From an uncultured Eubacteriales bacterium (GTDB lineage Bacteria; Bacillota; Clostridia; Lachnospirales; Bianqueaceae), in the NCBI GenBank assembly GCA_900315265.1, contig OMYN01000003.1:62001-126000 (forward strand): a DNA stretch of 64,000 nt. Reading direction: 5' to 3'. Numbering within the stretch: the first letter of the stretch is position 1; every line of letters begins with the position of its first letter. Positions 56,880 through 64,000 of this stretch are shown piece by piece. The notes beneath the pieces were generated by a model. That model had not been told where the DNA came from, did not search any database, and saw only the letters and a program-made list of their open reading frames with translations. The position numbers and the translations under genes were made by a program.

Positions 56880-58853
56880 TTAGGAAGATGATTTGTCTTC
56901 CGAAGTGTCGGTCGCGGTTTTATCTTTCTTTACGGCTGTCTTTTTCGTGCTTTTTCTCTTCTTGCGGAGAGTAAAGAAAACAGCTGCCATGGGCGGAACC
57001 GTAATGCTGATCGAATAATCATATCCATGCATAGGAGTCTCTTCCGCGCTGATCCAGCCTTCGTTATGAACACCGGAACCTCCGTATTTTTCATCGTCCG
57101 AATTGAGAGCTTCGACATAATAAGCATCCTGGGCAACTCCGATACGGTAATCATAGCGCACGACCGGGGCAAAGTTGACGACTTCGACAACTTCCTCACC
57201 CTCACGGTCGATCCTGCGGAAGGAAACGATATTCTGCAGATTGTCATCATAGCAGATCCATTTGAAGCCATCCCAGGAATCATCCTGCTCGTACATGGCT
57301 TTGTGCTTCAGATAGAAATGGTTCAGATCGATCACATAGTTCTGCAGTTTCTGATGCATATTGTAGCCAAGCAGAAACCAGTCAAGCTGTTTATGGTAAT
57401 CCCACTCGATGAACTGACCGAATTCGCCTCCCATAAAGAGCAGCTTCTTTCCGGGATGGCCCATCATATAGCCGTAAAAGGCCCTCAGGCCTGCAAACTT
57501 CTCCTCATAACTGCCCGGCTGTTTGTCGATCAGAGATTTTTTACCGTGGACGACTTCGTCATGAGACAGCGGCAGGATATAGTTCTCAGAAAAGGCATAG
57601 GTCAGCGAGAAAGTGATGTTGTTGTGATTGTCCTTGCGGAAGAAGGGATCCAGCGATACGTAATGAAGCATATCGTTCATCCAGCCCATGTTCCACTTGA
57701 AGTTGAAGCCGAGGCCTCCGTCGGAGACCGGTTTGGTCACAAGCGGCCAGGCGGTCGACTCTTCCGCGATCATCAGAACCCCGGGGTACTCCTTGAAGAT
57801 ATTGGTATTGAGGTTCTGAAGGAATTTGATTGCTTCCAGGTTTTCATAACCGCCGTGGATGTTGGGGATCCATTCACCGTCACGGCGGGCATAGTTCAGG
57901 TACAGCATGCTGGCGACCGCATCAACGCGCAGGCCGTCAAAGTGGTAATATTCCAGCCAGTATTCGGCACTGGACATCAAAAAGCTGACGACTTCGGGAC
58001 GGCCGTAGTCAAAGACTTTGGTCCCCCATTCGTAATGCTCCCCTTTCCGCGGATCGGCATATTCATAGGTAGGACTCCCGTCGAAATTGGCCAGACCCGA
58101 TTCATCTTTGGGAAAATGTGCCGGTACCCAGTCCATGATGACACCGATATTATGCTGATGCAGGATATCGACGAACTTCATTAGATCCTTAGGGGTACCG
58201 TAACGGGACGTAGGCGCAAAATAACCGATGACCTGATATCCCCAGGACCCATCGTAGGGATACTCCATCAGCGGCATGACCTCTACATGGGTATAACCCA
58301 TCTTTTTAAGATAGGGAACCAGTTCATTGGCCAGTGAAACATAATCATATACGTCGCCGGTATCACGCAGACGCCAGGAACCTAAGTGCATCTCGTAAAT
58401 ATTCATAGGCTCGCGGTACGGAACGGACGTTTTGCGTTTTTCGATCCAGCGGGCATCATGCCAGTTATAACCGTCAAGATGATAGATCTTACTGCCGGTC
58501 GACGGTCTGGTCTCCATATGAACGCCGTAGGGATCGCTTTTGAAAACAACGCGGCCGTCACAGCCGACAACACGGTATTTGTAGGTGTCGTATTCCTTGA
58601 AGCCATAACCGTATGCTTCCCAGATGCCCCCGTCGTCAATCTTTTTCATGGGGATGGCGCCGTCTTCTTCCGACCAGTTGCAGAAATCACCGGTTACACT
58701 GATATAGCGTGCCTTAGGAGCCCATACACGAAAGACCGTGCACGGTTTGCCTTCCGGATCGACTGCATCATGACTTCCGAAATACAGATAGGACCGGTAA
58801 TTAGTCCCTTCGTGAAAAATATATGCAGGAAAATTTTCCTTTTGCTCAGCCAT
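56880..58853 (-). CDS. glgB: 1,4-alpha-glucan branching enzyme GlgB
   Basis: GH13 enzyme that forms alpha-1,6 branches in glycogen. It has an N-terminal CBM48 domain (residues ~20-120, TVFRVWAPKARYISVTGDF), the (beta/alpha)8 barrel with MDWVPAHFPKD, FDGLRVDAVASMLYL (nucleophile Asp) and LMIAEESTAWP (acid/base Glu), and a C-terminal beta domain. The last ~25 residues are a basic then acidic/Ser-rich tail (KRKSTKKTAVKKDK, SEDKSSS) not usual for the family. It is the first gene after the operon promoter at 58883-58912. Confidence 0.97.
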   Translation of the reverse strand: MAEQKENFPAYIFHEGTNYRSYLYFGSHDAVDPEGKPCTVFRVWAPKARYISVTGDFCNWSEEDGAIPMKKIDDGGIWEAYGYGFKEYDTYKYRVVGCDGRVVFKSDPYGVHMETRPSTGSKIYHLDGYNWHDARWIEKRKTSVPYREPMNIYEMHLGSWRLRDTGDVYDYVSLANELVPYLKKMGYTHVEVMPLMEYPYDGSWGYQVIGYFAPTSRYGTPKDLMKFVDILHQHNIGVIMDWVPAHFPKDESGLANFDGSPTYEYADPRKGEHYEWGTKVFDYGRPEVVSFLMSSAEYWLEYYHFDGLRVDAVASMLYLNYARRDGEWIPNIHGGYENLEAIKFLQNLNTNIFKEYPGVLMIAEESTAWPLVTKPVSDGGLGFNFKWNMGWMNDMLHYVSLDPFFRKDNHNNITFSLTYAFSENYILPLSHDEVVHGKKSLIDKQPGSYEEKFAGLRAFYGYMMGHPGKKLLFMGGEFGQFIEWDYHKQLDWFLLGYNMHQKLQNYVIDLNHFYLKHKAMYEQDDSWDGFKWICYDDNLQNIVSFRRIDREGEEVVEVVNFAPVVRYDYRIGVAQDAYYVEALNSDDEKYGGSGVHNEGWISAEETPMHGYDYSISITVPPMAAVFFTLRKKRKSTKKTAVKKDKTATDTSEDKSSS

Positions 58854-58882
58854 TTTGGTATGACCTCTCTTGCTTTTTTTTT

Positions 58883-58912
58883 ATTATAGCACGGGCTCTT
58901 GGAAGGCGTCAA
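58883..58912 (-). promoter_or_regulatory. Promoter of the glycogen operon
   Basis: -35 TTGACG (58912-58907), an 18-bp spacer ending TGC (extended -10) and consensus TATAAT (58888-58883) on the minus strand, then an A-tract. It lies about 30 bp before glgB. Confidence 0.88.
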
Positions 58913-58973
58913 CGAACTTTCGTTTAAATTGCCCAAAACCACAAGGCATATTATACGGATTCTTTAGCATTAA

Positions 58974-59010
58974 TTTACATACCGCGGGAAACATCCCGAG
59001 GCCATGTAAA
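58974..59010 (-). terminator. Probable terminator of pcrA-ligA
   Basis: The stem TTTACAT / ATGTAAA, with inner CGGGA / TCCCG pairing, begins 4 bp after the ligA stop. The U-tract is poor (ATTAATGC follows), so efficiency is uncertain. Confidence 0.5.
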
Positions 59011-59014
59011 AAGT

Positions 59015-60997
59015 TTAGCGATCGTTGACCTGCATGCCCATCAATTTCATAGCCTCTTCCTCTGAAATGATGGGGATCCCCAGCTGACGGGCCTTTTTAT
59101 TTTTCGTGGAAGTGCTCTCAATATCGTTGTTGATCAGATAAGAGGTATTCTTGCTGACCGAAGAAGCCGCTTTGGCTCCCCTTTCGATCAAAGCACTCTG
59201 CAGCTGATCCCGGTTTTCAAAATGCGTAAGCGATCCTGTGATGACAAAAGTAAGTCCCTTAAGAGGAAGCTCTTTTGCAGCCGATTCCGGCTTTTCGATC
59301 TCGATAAAGTTCAGCAGGTCCCGGATCATGGCTTGGTTATCCGGCTGCCTGAAGAAACGGAAGATGCCGTCGGCCAGCACAGGCCCTATGCCCTCAATGG
59401 CTGAAAGACGCTCCGTGTCAGCCTGCATCAGGCTGTCCAGATCCTGGTCAAACGCATCGGCCAGAAGACGGGCGCCTGCCGTCCCGATACCCGGTATGCC
59501 GATCCCGTTCAAAAACCGGAATAGCTGGGTATGACGGGATCTTTCGATCGAAGAAAGGAGCTTGGCGCAGGACTTTTCACCGAAGCCTTCCATTTTCTCG
59601 ATCTGTTCCTTATGGTCTTTCAGACGATAAAGATCACCCAGTGATTCCAGCCATCCTGCGTCGGCCATACGGGCGGCGGTTGCTTCCGAAAAACCGTCGA
59701 TATTCATAGCCTGCCTGGAAGCGAAATGCTCCAAGGCCTTCAGTAATTTAGCGGGGCAGGAAGGATTCAGGCAGACCAATTCCTGAACATCGTCCCGGGT
59801 TACCACCTGAGTCTGTCCGCCGCAGCGGGGGCAGACATCGGGAACGGGGTCAGGACCGGTCTTTGTCAGGTTTTCCGAGATCTGGGGTATGATCATGTTG
59901 GCTTTATATACCAGGATCTGATCGCCGACTCCCATTTTCATCTCCCGCAAGTAGCTTACATTATGAAGACTGGCTCTTCTGACCGTGGTCCCTTCCAGCT
60001 CGACCGGGTCAAACACCGCTACCGGATTGATCAGGCCGGTCCTGGAAGGGCTCCACTCAATTTGAATAAGAGTCGTCTTAGCTTGTTCGTCCTGCCATTT
60101 AAATGCCAGAGAGTCTCTGGGAAATTTGGCGGTAGATCCCAGAGCGGCAGACTCTGATAAAGAATCCAGGGTCAGTACCAGACCGTCGACCGGAAAAGGC
60201 ATTTTGCCTACCACATCCGTAAACTGTTTTTCCGCTTCTGCGACCGTGGCCTGTGTCACTTCTTTATAGGCAACTGTTTCAAAGCCAAGGCCGGCCAGCC
60301 AGGTCAGCTGTTCCTTTTTAGAGTCATGGAAAAATCCATCCTCCTGTTCTGACTCGACCAGAGTATAGACGATGACGGTCACGTTGCGTTCTTTGGCTAT
60401 GCGGGGATCCAGCTGGCGGACCGATCCGGAGCAAAGGTTGCGGGGATTTTTATACTGCTGGGACGGATCCAGCTGGTTGTTGATCCGTTCGAAATCCTTA
60501 TAGCTGATCAGTGCTTCCCCCCTTACGACCAAATGTCCGGTATAAGGGATCCTCAGTGGGACGCCGTGGAAAAACCTGGCGTTATTGGTGATAACTTCGC
60601 CTATCTCTCCGTTGCCCCGGGTAGCCGCCTGGACCAGACTTCCGTCCTGATAGGTCAAAACGCAGGTCAGGCCGTCCAGCTTCCAGCTGAGCAGGCCCCT
60701 GCTGTCCTTCAAAAAGGCAGCCAGCGCACCTATATCCTTGGTCTTATCCAGCGATTTCATGGGACGGGCATGTCGGATCTTGGGAAGAGCACTCATGACC
60801 TGATAGCCGACATGCTGAGTAGGGCTGTCGGCCAGGATTACGCCTGTCTTATCCTCCAGCGCCTTCAGTTCATCATAGAGCTGATCATATTCCAGATTGG
60901 TCATGATCTCGGTATCGGACGAATAATAAGCCTGAGCCGCCTTTTGCAACCGGCTGACCAGCTCTTTCATTCGAAGCGTTTCATCCATGCCATTCAC
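59015..60997 (-). CDS. ligA: NAD-dependent DNA ligase LigA
   Basis: Seals nicks in replication and repair using NAD. Domain order in the 660 aa: Ia (EYDQLYDELKALE), adenylation domain with LSWKLDGLT, where KLDG holds the AMP-accepting Lys, and OB fold. A C4 zinc finger (CPRCGGQ, CLNPSCPAKL), helix-hairpin-helix repeats (GIPGIGTAGARLL, AIEGIGPVLADGI) and a BRCT domain (LTFVITGSL) follow. The GTG start overlaps the pcrA stop as GTGA; an ATG 3 codons later is an alternative. The pcrA-ligA pairing is common in Firmicutes. Confidence 0.97.
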   Translation of the reverse strand: MNGMDETLRMKELVSRLQKAAQAYYSSDTEIMTNLEYDQLYDELKALEDKTGVILADSPTQHVGYQVMSALPKIRHARPMKSLDKTKDIGALAAFLKDSRGLLSWKLDGLTCVLTYQDGSLVQAATRGNGEIGEVITNNARFFHGVPLRIPYTGHLVVRGEALISYKDFERINNQLDPSQQYKNPRNLCSGSVRQLDPRIAKERNVTVIVYTLVESEQEDGFFHDSKKEQLTWLAGLGFETVAYKEVTQATVAEAEKQFTDVVGKMPFPVDGLVLTLDSLSESAALGSTAKFPRDSLAFKWQDEQAKTTLIQIEWSPSRTGLINPVAVFDPVELEGTTVRRASLHNVSYLREMKMGVGDQILVYKANMIIPQISENLTKTGPDPVPDVCPRCGGQTQVVTRDDVQELVCLNPSCPAKLLKALEHFASRQAMNIDGFSEATAARMADAGWLESLGDLYRLKDHKEQIEKMEGFGEKSCAKLLSSIERSRHTQLFRFLNGIGIPGIGTAGARLLADAFDQDLDSLMQADTERLSAIEGIGPVLADGIFRFFRQPDNQAMIRDLLNFIEIEKPESAAKELPLKGLTFVITGSLTHFENRDQLQSALIERGAKAASSVSKNTSYLINNDIESTSTKNKKARQLGIPIISEEEAMKLMGMQVNDR

Positions 60998-63375
60998 ACT
61001 TTCTCAAGCCGCGCCAGTTTGGCAAAAAGCAGCTTTTCTCCCACTTTGGCAAAGTTAACTCTGACCTGATAATCGGTATTGACCCACTTGACCTCGGTCA
61101 CAGTCCCCAGCCCGAAGATACGATGTTTGACCGCATCCCCGACCTTAAATATCTGATCGGACGGAGCCGTATCCTGTACGCTGAAGCCATTGGCCTTGGG
61201 CTGTGCGAACTGGGCTTTGGCGGAAGCCTTTTCCATATCTCTAGCCCTTTGCGCATACTTGGCCGCAAAAGACATGGTATGTCCTGCCGCGTAGACAGCC
61301 CCCTGATCCGTCCGGTCATGATAAGAAGCATAAGAGCGCTGGGCATAGGCTCGGCTGTTGAAATCGTTTCCGGTTTCGAAAGTGTCTTCCTCTTCCTCCT
61401 CGTCCAGGATCTCTTGCGGAAGTTCCTTTAAAAAGCGTGATTTTGTCGTAGGCTGCACCTGCCCGTTGATCCGCCGGCTCTGGGCCCAGGTAAGGTAGAG
61501 CTTTTTCTGAGCTCTGGTAATGCCGACATAGCAGAGCCGCCTTTCCTCTTCCAGATCATCTTCATCTCCCGACGAAATGCTCATAAAGCTGGGGAAGAGG
61601 CCGTCTTCCATTCCTGTCATAAAGACGACCGGGAACTCAAGGCCCTTGGCACTGTGCAGAGTCATCAGAGCCACCGTATCGTCTCCCTCTTTCCAGGAAT
61701 CAATTGCGGAAACCAATGACAACTCATCCAGGAAACCATCCAGGGTCGCTTCTTCATTTTCCGAAGTATACTGGTCGGCACGGTCCGAAAGCTCCATCAG
61801 GTTGTCCATCCGGTCCTCATATTTGACCGGATCGTCCTTCATCAGATAAGCACTGTATCCTGTATCTTCGATGATGGAGTGGATCAGCTTGGAAATGGGC
61901 ACGGTATCCGCCTTTTCCCGCCAGGAGGTCAGAAGATCCCCGAAAACCTGCAGTTTTTTTGAGGAGCGGGCCAGCTCGCCGATCTCCTGCGACATATCGC
62001 AGGTCTCCCCGACACCGAACCCGCCCTCCTCCGCAAAGGCTCTAAGGTGTTCAAAAGTGACATCGCCGATCGCACGGGCGGGGACATTGATGATCCTTTG
62101 GGCAGCCACGTAGTCATGATCGTTGGCGACCAGGCGCAGGTAGCAGAGGATGTCCTTGACTTCCTTGCGCTGATAGAAGGGTATGCCTCCGAACAGGTGA
62201 TAGGGAATGGCGGAAACGACCAGTTTTTCCTCCAGTGCCCGCGACTGGGCGTTGGTGCGGAACAAAAGAGCAATATCCTTGTAATGATACTGCCCGTTTT
62301 CGACCATGGTCTGGATGGTCGAAGCCACATAGGCCGCTTCCTCGTTGTCGGATCCTTCGCAGTGGACCGTGATGTTGTCTCCCTCCGGGTTCCGGGTCCA
62401 CAGGGTCTTGGATTTACGCTGCGAATTGTTGCGAATGACCTGGTTGGCCGCCTCAAGGATCTTGGATGTCGACCGGTAATTCTGCTCCAGCCGGATGACC
62501 AGCGCGTCCTTGAAATCCTTTTCAAAATCCAGGATATTGCGGATGTTAGCCCCTCTGAAACGGTAAATGGACTGATCGTCGTCGCCTACCACGCACAGGT
62601 TGCGGTATTTTGAGGACAAAAGGCGGATCAGCATATACTGAGCCGTATTGGTATCCTGATATTCGTCCACCATGATATAGGTGAATTTTTCCTGATAATA
62701 ATCCAGGACATCCGGATTATCGCGGAAAAGCTCCACGGTTTTATTGATGATGTCGTCAAAATCCATGGCGTTGTTTTCGATCAGGTTTTTCTGGTAAGCC
62801 ACATAAACAAGAGACACCTTCTGGCGGAAAAGATCCCCTGCCCCGACAGAAGTCTTATAATCGGACGGACTTTTCAGCTCATCTTTTGCCCGGCTGATCT
62901 CCGCCAGGATCGCCTTTGGGGTAAACATTTTATCTGACAGATTCAACTCTTTTAAAAGACGGCGGACCACCGCTTTCTGATCTTCGGGATCGTATATGGT
63001 AAAGCGGCTGTCATAACCGAGCCGGTCCGCGCAGCGTTTCAAAATACGGATGCAGGCGGAATGGAAGGTACAGATCCAGGCGTCTTTGACCGGATCGCCC
63101 GCCAGGTTTTCAGCGCGCTCCCTCATCTCTCTTGCCGCTTTATTGGTAAAAGTAATGGCCAGGATATGCCAGGGGGCCACCTTTTTCTCTTCGATCAAAT
63201 ACTCGATACGGTGTGTCAGCACTCTGGTCTTCCCGCTTCCGGCTCCGGCCAGGATCAAAACAGGCCTTTCCGTGTGAAAGACTGCCTGCTGCTGCTCTTT
63301 ATTCAGTTTATCGTACCGGGTCTTTGTCTTTATCGTATCTTCCACGATCCTTTTCTCCTCATCTTCGGTTAACAT
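60994..63375 (-). CDS. pcrA: ATP-dependent DNA helicase PcrA (UvrD/Rep family)
   Basis: Superfamily 1A 3'-5' helicase for repair and plasmid replication. The 793 residues contain ILAGAGSGKTRVLTHR, MVDEYQDTNTAQY, VGDDDQSIYRFRGANI, LEQNYRSTSKI, LMTLHSAKGLEFPVVF and LCYVGITRAQKKLYL. A C-terminal tail ends in the Tudor-like RNA-polymerase-binding segment (GDAVKHRIFGLGTVTEV). The ATG at 63375 directly follows a hairpin and has no ribosome binding site. A GTG at 63345 with GAGGAG 9 bp upstream is a strong alternative and would give a more typical N-terminus. Confidence 0.95.
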   Translation of the reverse strand: MLTEDEEKRIVEDTIKTKTRYDKLNKEQQQAVFHTERPVLILAGAGSGKTRVLTHRIEYLIEEKKVAPWHILAITFTNKAAREMRERAENLAGDPVKDAWICTFHSACIRILKRCADRLGYDSRFTIYDPEDQKAVVRRLLKELNLSDKMFTPKAILAEISRAKDELKSPSDYKTSVGAGDLFRQKVSLVYVAYQKNLIENNAMDFDDIINKTVELFRDNPDVLDYYQEKFTYIMVDEYQDTNTAQYMLIRLLSSKYRNLCVVGDDDQSIYRFRGANIRNILDFEKDFKDALVIRLEQNYRSTSKILEAANQVIRNNSQRKSKTLWTRNPEGDNITVHCEGSDNEEAAYVASTIQTMVENGQYHYKDIALLFRTNAQSRALEEKLVVSAIPYHLFGGIPFYQRKEVKDILCYLRLVANDHDYVAAQRIINVPARAIGDVTFEHLRAFAEEGGFGVGETCDMSQEIGELARSSKKLQVFGDLLTSWREKADTVPISKLIHSIIEDTGYSAYLMKDDPVKYEDRMDNLMELSDRADQYTSENEEATLDGFLDELSLVSAIDSWKEGDDTVALMTLHSAKGLEFPVVFMTGMEDGLFPSFMSISSGDEDDLEEERRLCYVGITRAQKKLYLTWAQSRRINGQVQPTTKSRFLKELPQEILDEEEEEDTFETGNDFNSRAYAQRSYASYHDRTDQGAVYAAGHTMSFAAKYAQRARDMEKASAKAQFAQPKANGFSVQDTAPSDQIFKVGDAVKHRIFGLGTVTEVKWVNTDYQVRVNFAKVGEKLLFAKLARLEKV

Positions 63376-63406
63376 AGCAAAGCGCCTTTGGGTAAAGCGC
63401 TTTGCT
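63376..63406 (-). other. Stem-loop abutting the pcrA ATG
   Basis: AGCAAAGCGC / GCGCTTTGCT form a perfect 10-bp stem ending exactly at the ATG of pcrA's longest frame. No U-tract follows, so it is not a standard terminator of the upstream rhamnosidase gene. It may be a leader structure if pcrA starts at 63345. Confidence 0.6.
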
Positions 63407-63426
63407 TTCTATAAATATTCCGCTCT

Positions 63427-64000
63427 TTAATCGGCAGCAGGGCTGTAGCAGAAATGCCAGGTCCCGGCTCCGACGGTATGGTCCGGGCCAAGATCTTTGT
63501 AAGCGCTCTCCGGAGCTTTCTCAAGCTCAATGACAGCGCTGCATCCGAACGGTACGGTCAAAGTAATATCGGCAGTCTTACCGTCAAAAGCCCACTCAGA
63601 CTTCCACAGGCCGCTGGCACTCTTGAGTTCCGCCTTCATCCGTTTCATACGAGCGTCCAGTACCGGATGATATTGGATCTTCTTATAAGCGACGGAATCA
63701 TCTGCCTGATCGAGTCCGGCTGCCCACCGCCAGATCCACTCCGCAATGGAACCGTAAGCGTAGTGGTTAAGGCTGTTCATAGTCAGGTCGGAAAGCTTTC
63801 CGTCAGGAAGCACTGCGTTCCAGCGCTCCCAGATGGTAGTCGCCCCGTTATTGACCTCATACAGCCATCCCGGATAGTCCTCGTTAAAGAGAAGATCATA
63901 AGCTTTCGCGGAAAATCCATACTTGGACAAAAGCAGATTCAGGATAGGAGTACCGATGAAACCGGTCTTCAGTTTACCGCTGCTCCACTTGAACTGTTTT
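63427..64000 (-). CDS. Alpha-L-rhamnosidase, GH78 C-terminal part (5' end outside window)
   Basis: The last ~191 codons of a glycoside hydrolase that removes terminal alpha-L-rhamnose from plant or bacterial glycans. The frame is open to base 64000. Visible GH78 features are the end of the (alpha/alpha)6 barrel (YPGWLYEVNNGATTIWERW, MNSLNHYAYGSIAEWIWRW) and the C-terminal beta-sandwich (TADITLTVPFGCSAVIELE). It ends 51 bp upstream of pcrA on the same strand and is functionally unrelated to it. It suggests a saccharide-degrading, possibly gut-associated, lifestyle. Confidence 0.88.
   Translation of the reverse strand, partial: KQFKWSSGKLKTGFIGTPILNLLLSKYGFSAKAYDLLFNEDYPGWLYEVNNGATTIWERWNAVLPDGKLSDLTMNSLNHYAYGSIAEWIWRWAAGLDQADDSVAYKKIQYHPVLDARMKRMKAELKSASGLWKSEWAFDGKTADITLTVPFGCSAVIELEKAPESAYKDLGPDHTVGAGTWHFCYSPAAD

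Overview
This 64 kb window looks like core chromosome of a Gram-positive Clostridia species, most likely a Lachnospiraceae relative of moderate (about 50%) GC. The assignment is inference. It rests on strong AGGAGG-type ribosome binding sites, an hrcA-grpE-dnaK-dnaJ operon behind a perfect CIRCE operator, ClpC and ClpE, a TelA/XpaC pair, GlgC plus GlgD, and 10-formyl-THF ligase (Fhs). No rRNA, tRNA, CRISPR array, insertion sequence or prophage gene was seen. Every gene except clpE (46557-48968) is on the minus strand, so the layout below is mostly given in transcription order, from high to low coordinates. No gene-free stretch exceeds 300 bases; the longest are 46291-46556 and 35385-35632, and both hold promoters and structured DNA.

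Right end (64.0-59.0 kb): the 3' part of a GH78 alpha-L-rhamnosidase, then pcrA and ligA. Next is a complete glycogen operon from one clear promoter, glgB-glgC-glgD-glgA-glgP, ending in an unrecognised acidic 403-aa protein (58.9-49.1 kb). clpE and a cytoplasmic ParB-like/BMP fusion protein (followed by dinB) are divergent around a 266-bp control region with a perfect 16-bp palindrome (49.0-43.1 kb). Then come rpsO and pnp.

Middle (40.2-35.6 kb): a compact four-gene operon is the most unusual locus. It encodes a lipoprotein joining a solute-binding-like domain to a von Willebrand A domain, an XpaC-family membrane protein, a second membrane-anchored paralogue of the solute-binding domain, and TelA. 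No transporter genes accompany it. I infer an envelope sensing or stress module built on the known XpaC-TelA pair. A long housekeeping unit follows (35.4-24.4 kb): uppP-ftsK-fhs-folD-rimO-pgsA-cinA-recA.

Left part: a 49-codon small ORF and a CNNM/CorC-type CBS protein have their own promoter and terminator. uvrB-uvrA-clpC-radA, a hypothetical membrane protein and purM-purN-purD follow almost without gaps. Then come hemW, a glycosyltransferase gene broken by an internal deletion and frameshift, the CIRCE-controlled hrcA-grpE-dnaK-dnaJ operon with its terminator, and prmA-rsmE-cysteine desulfurase running off the left edge.

Where a stronger ribosome binding site or family length disagreed with the longest open frame, I moved the start (hrcA, purM, uvrB, recA, telA, rpsO, the BMP fusion, glgP, glgD, glgC). 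All function calls come from reading translated motifs by eye; no database search was run.
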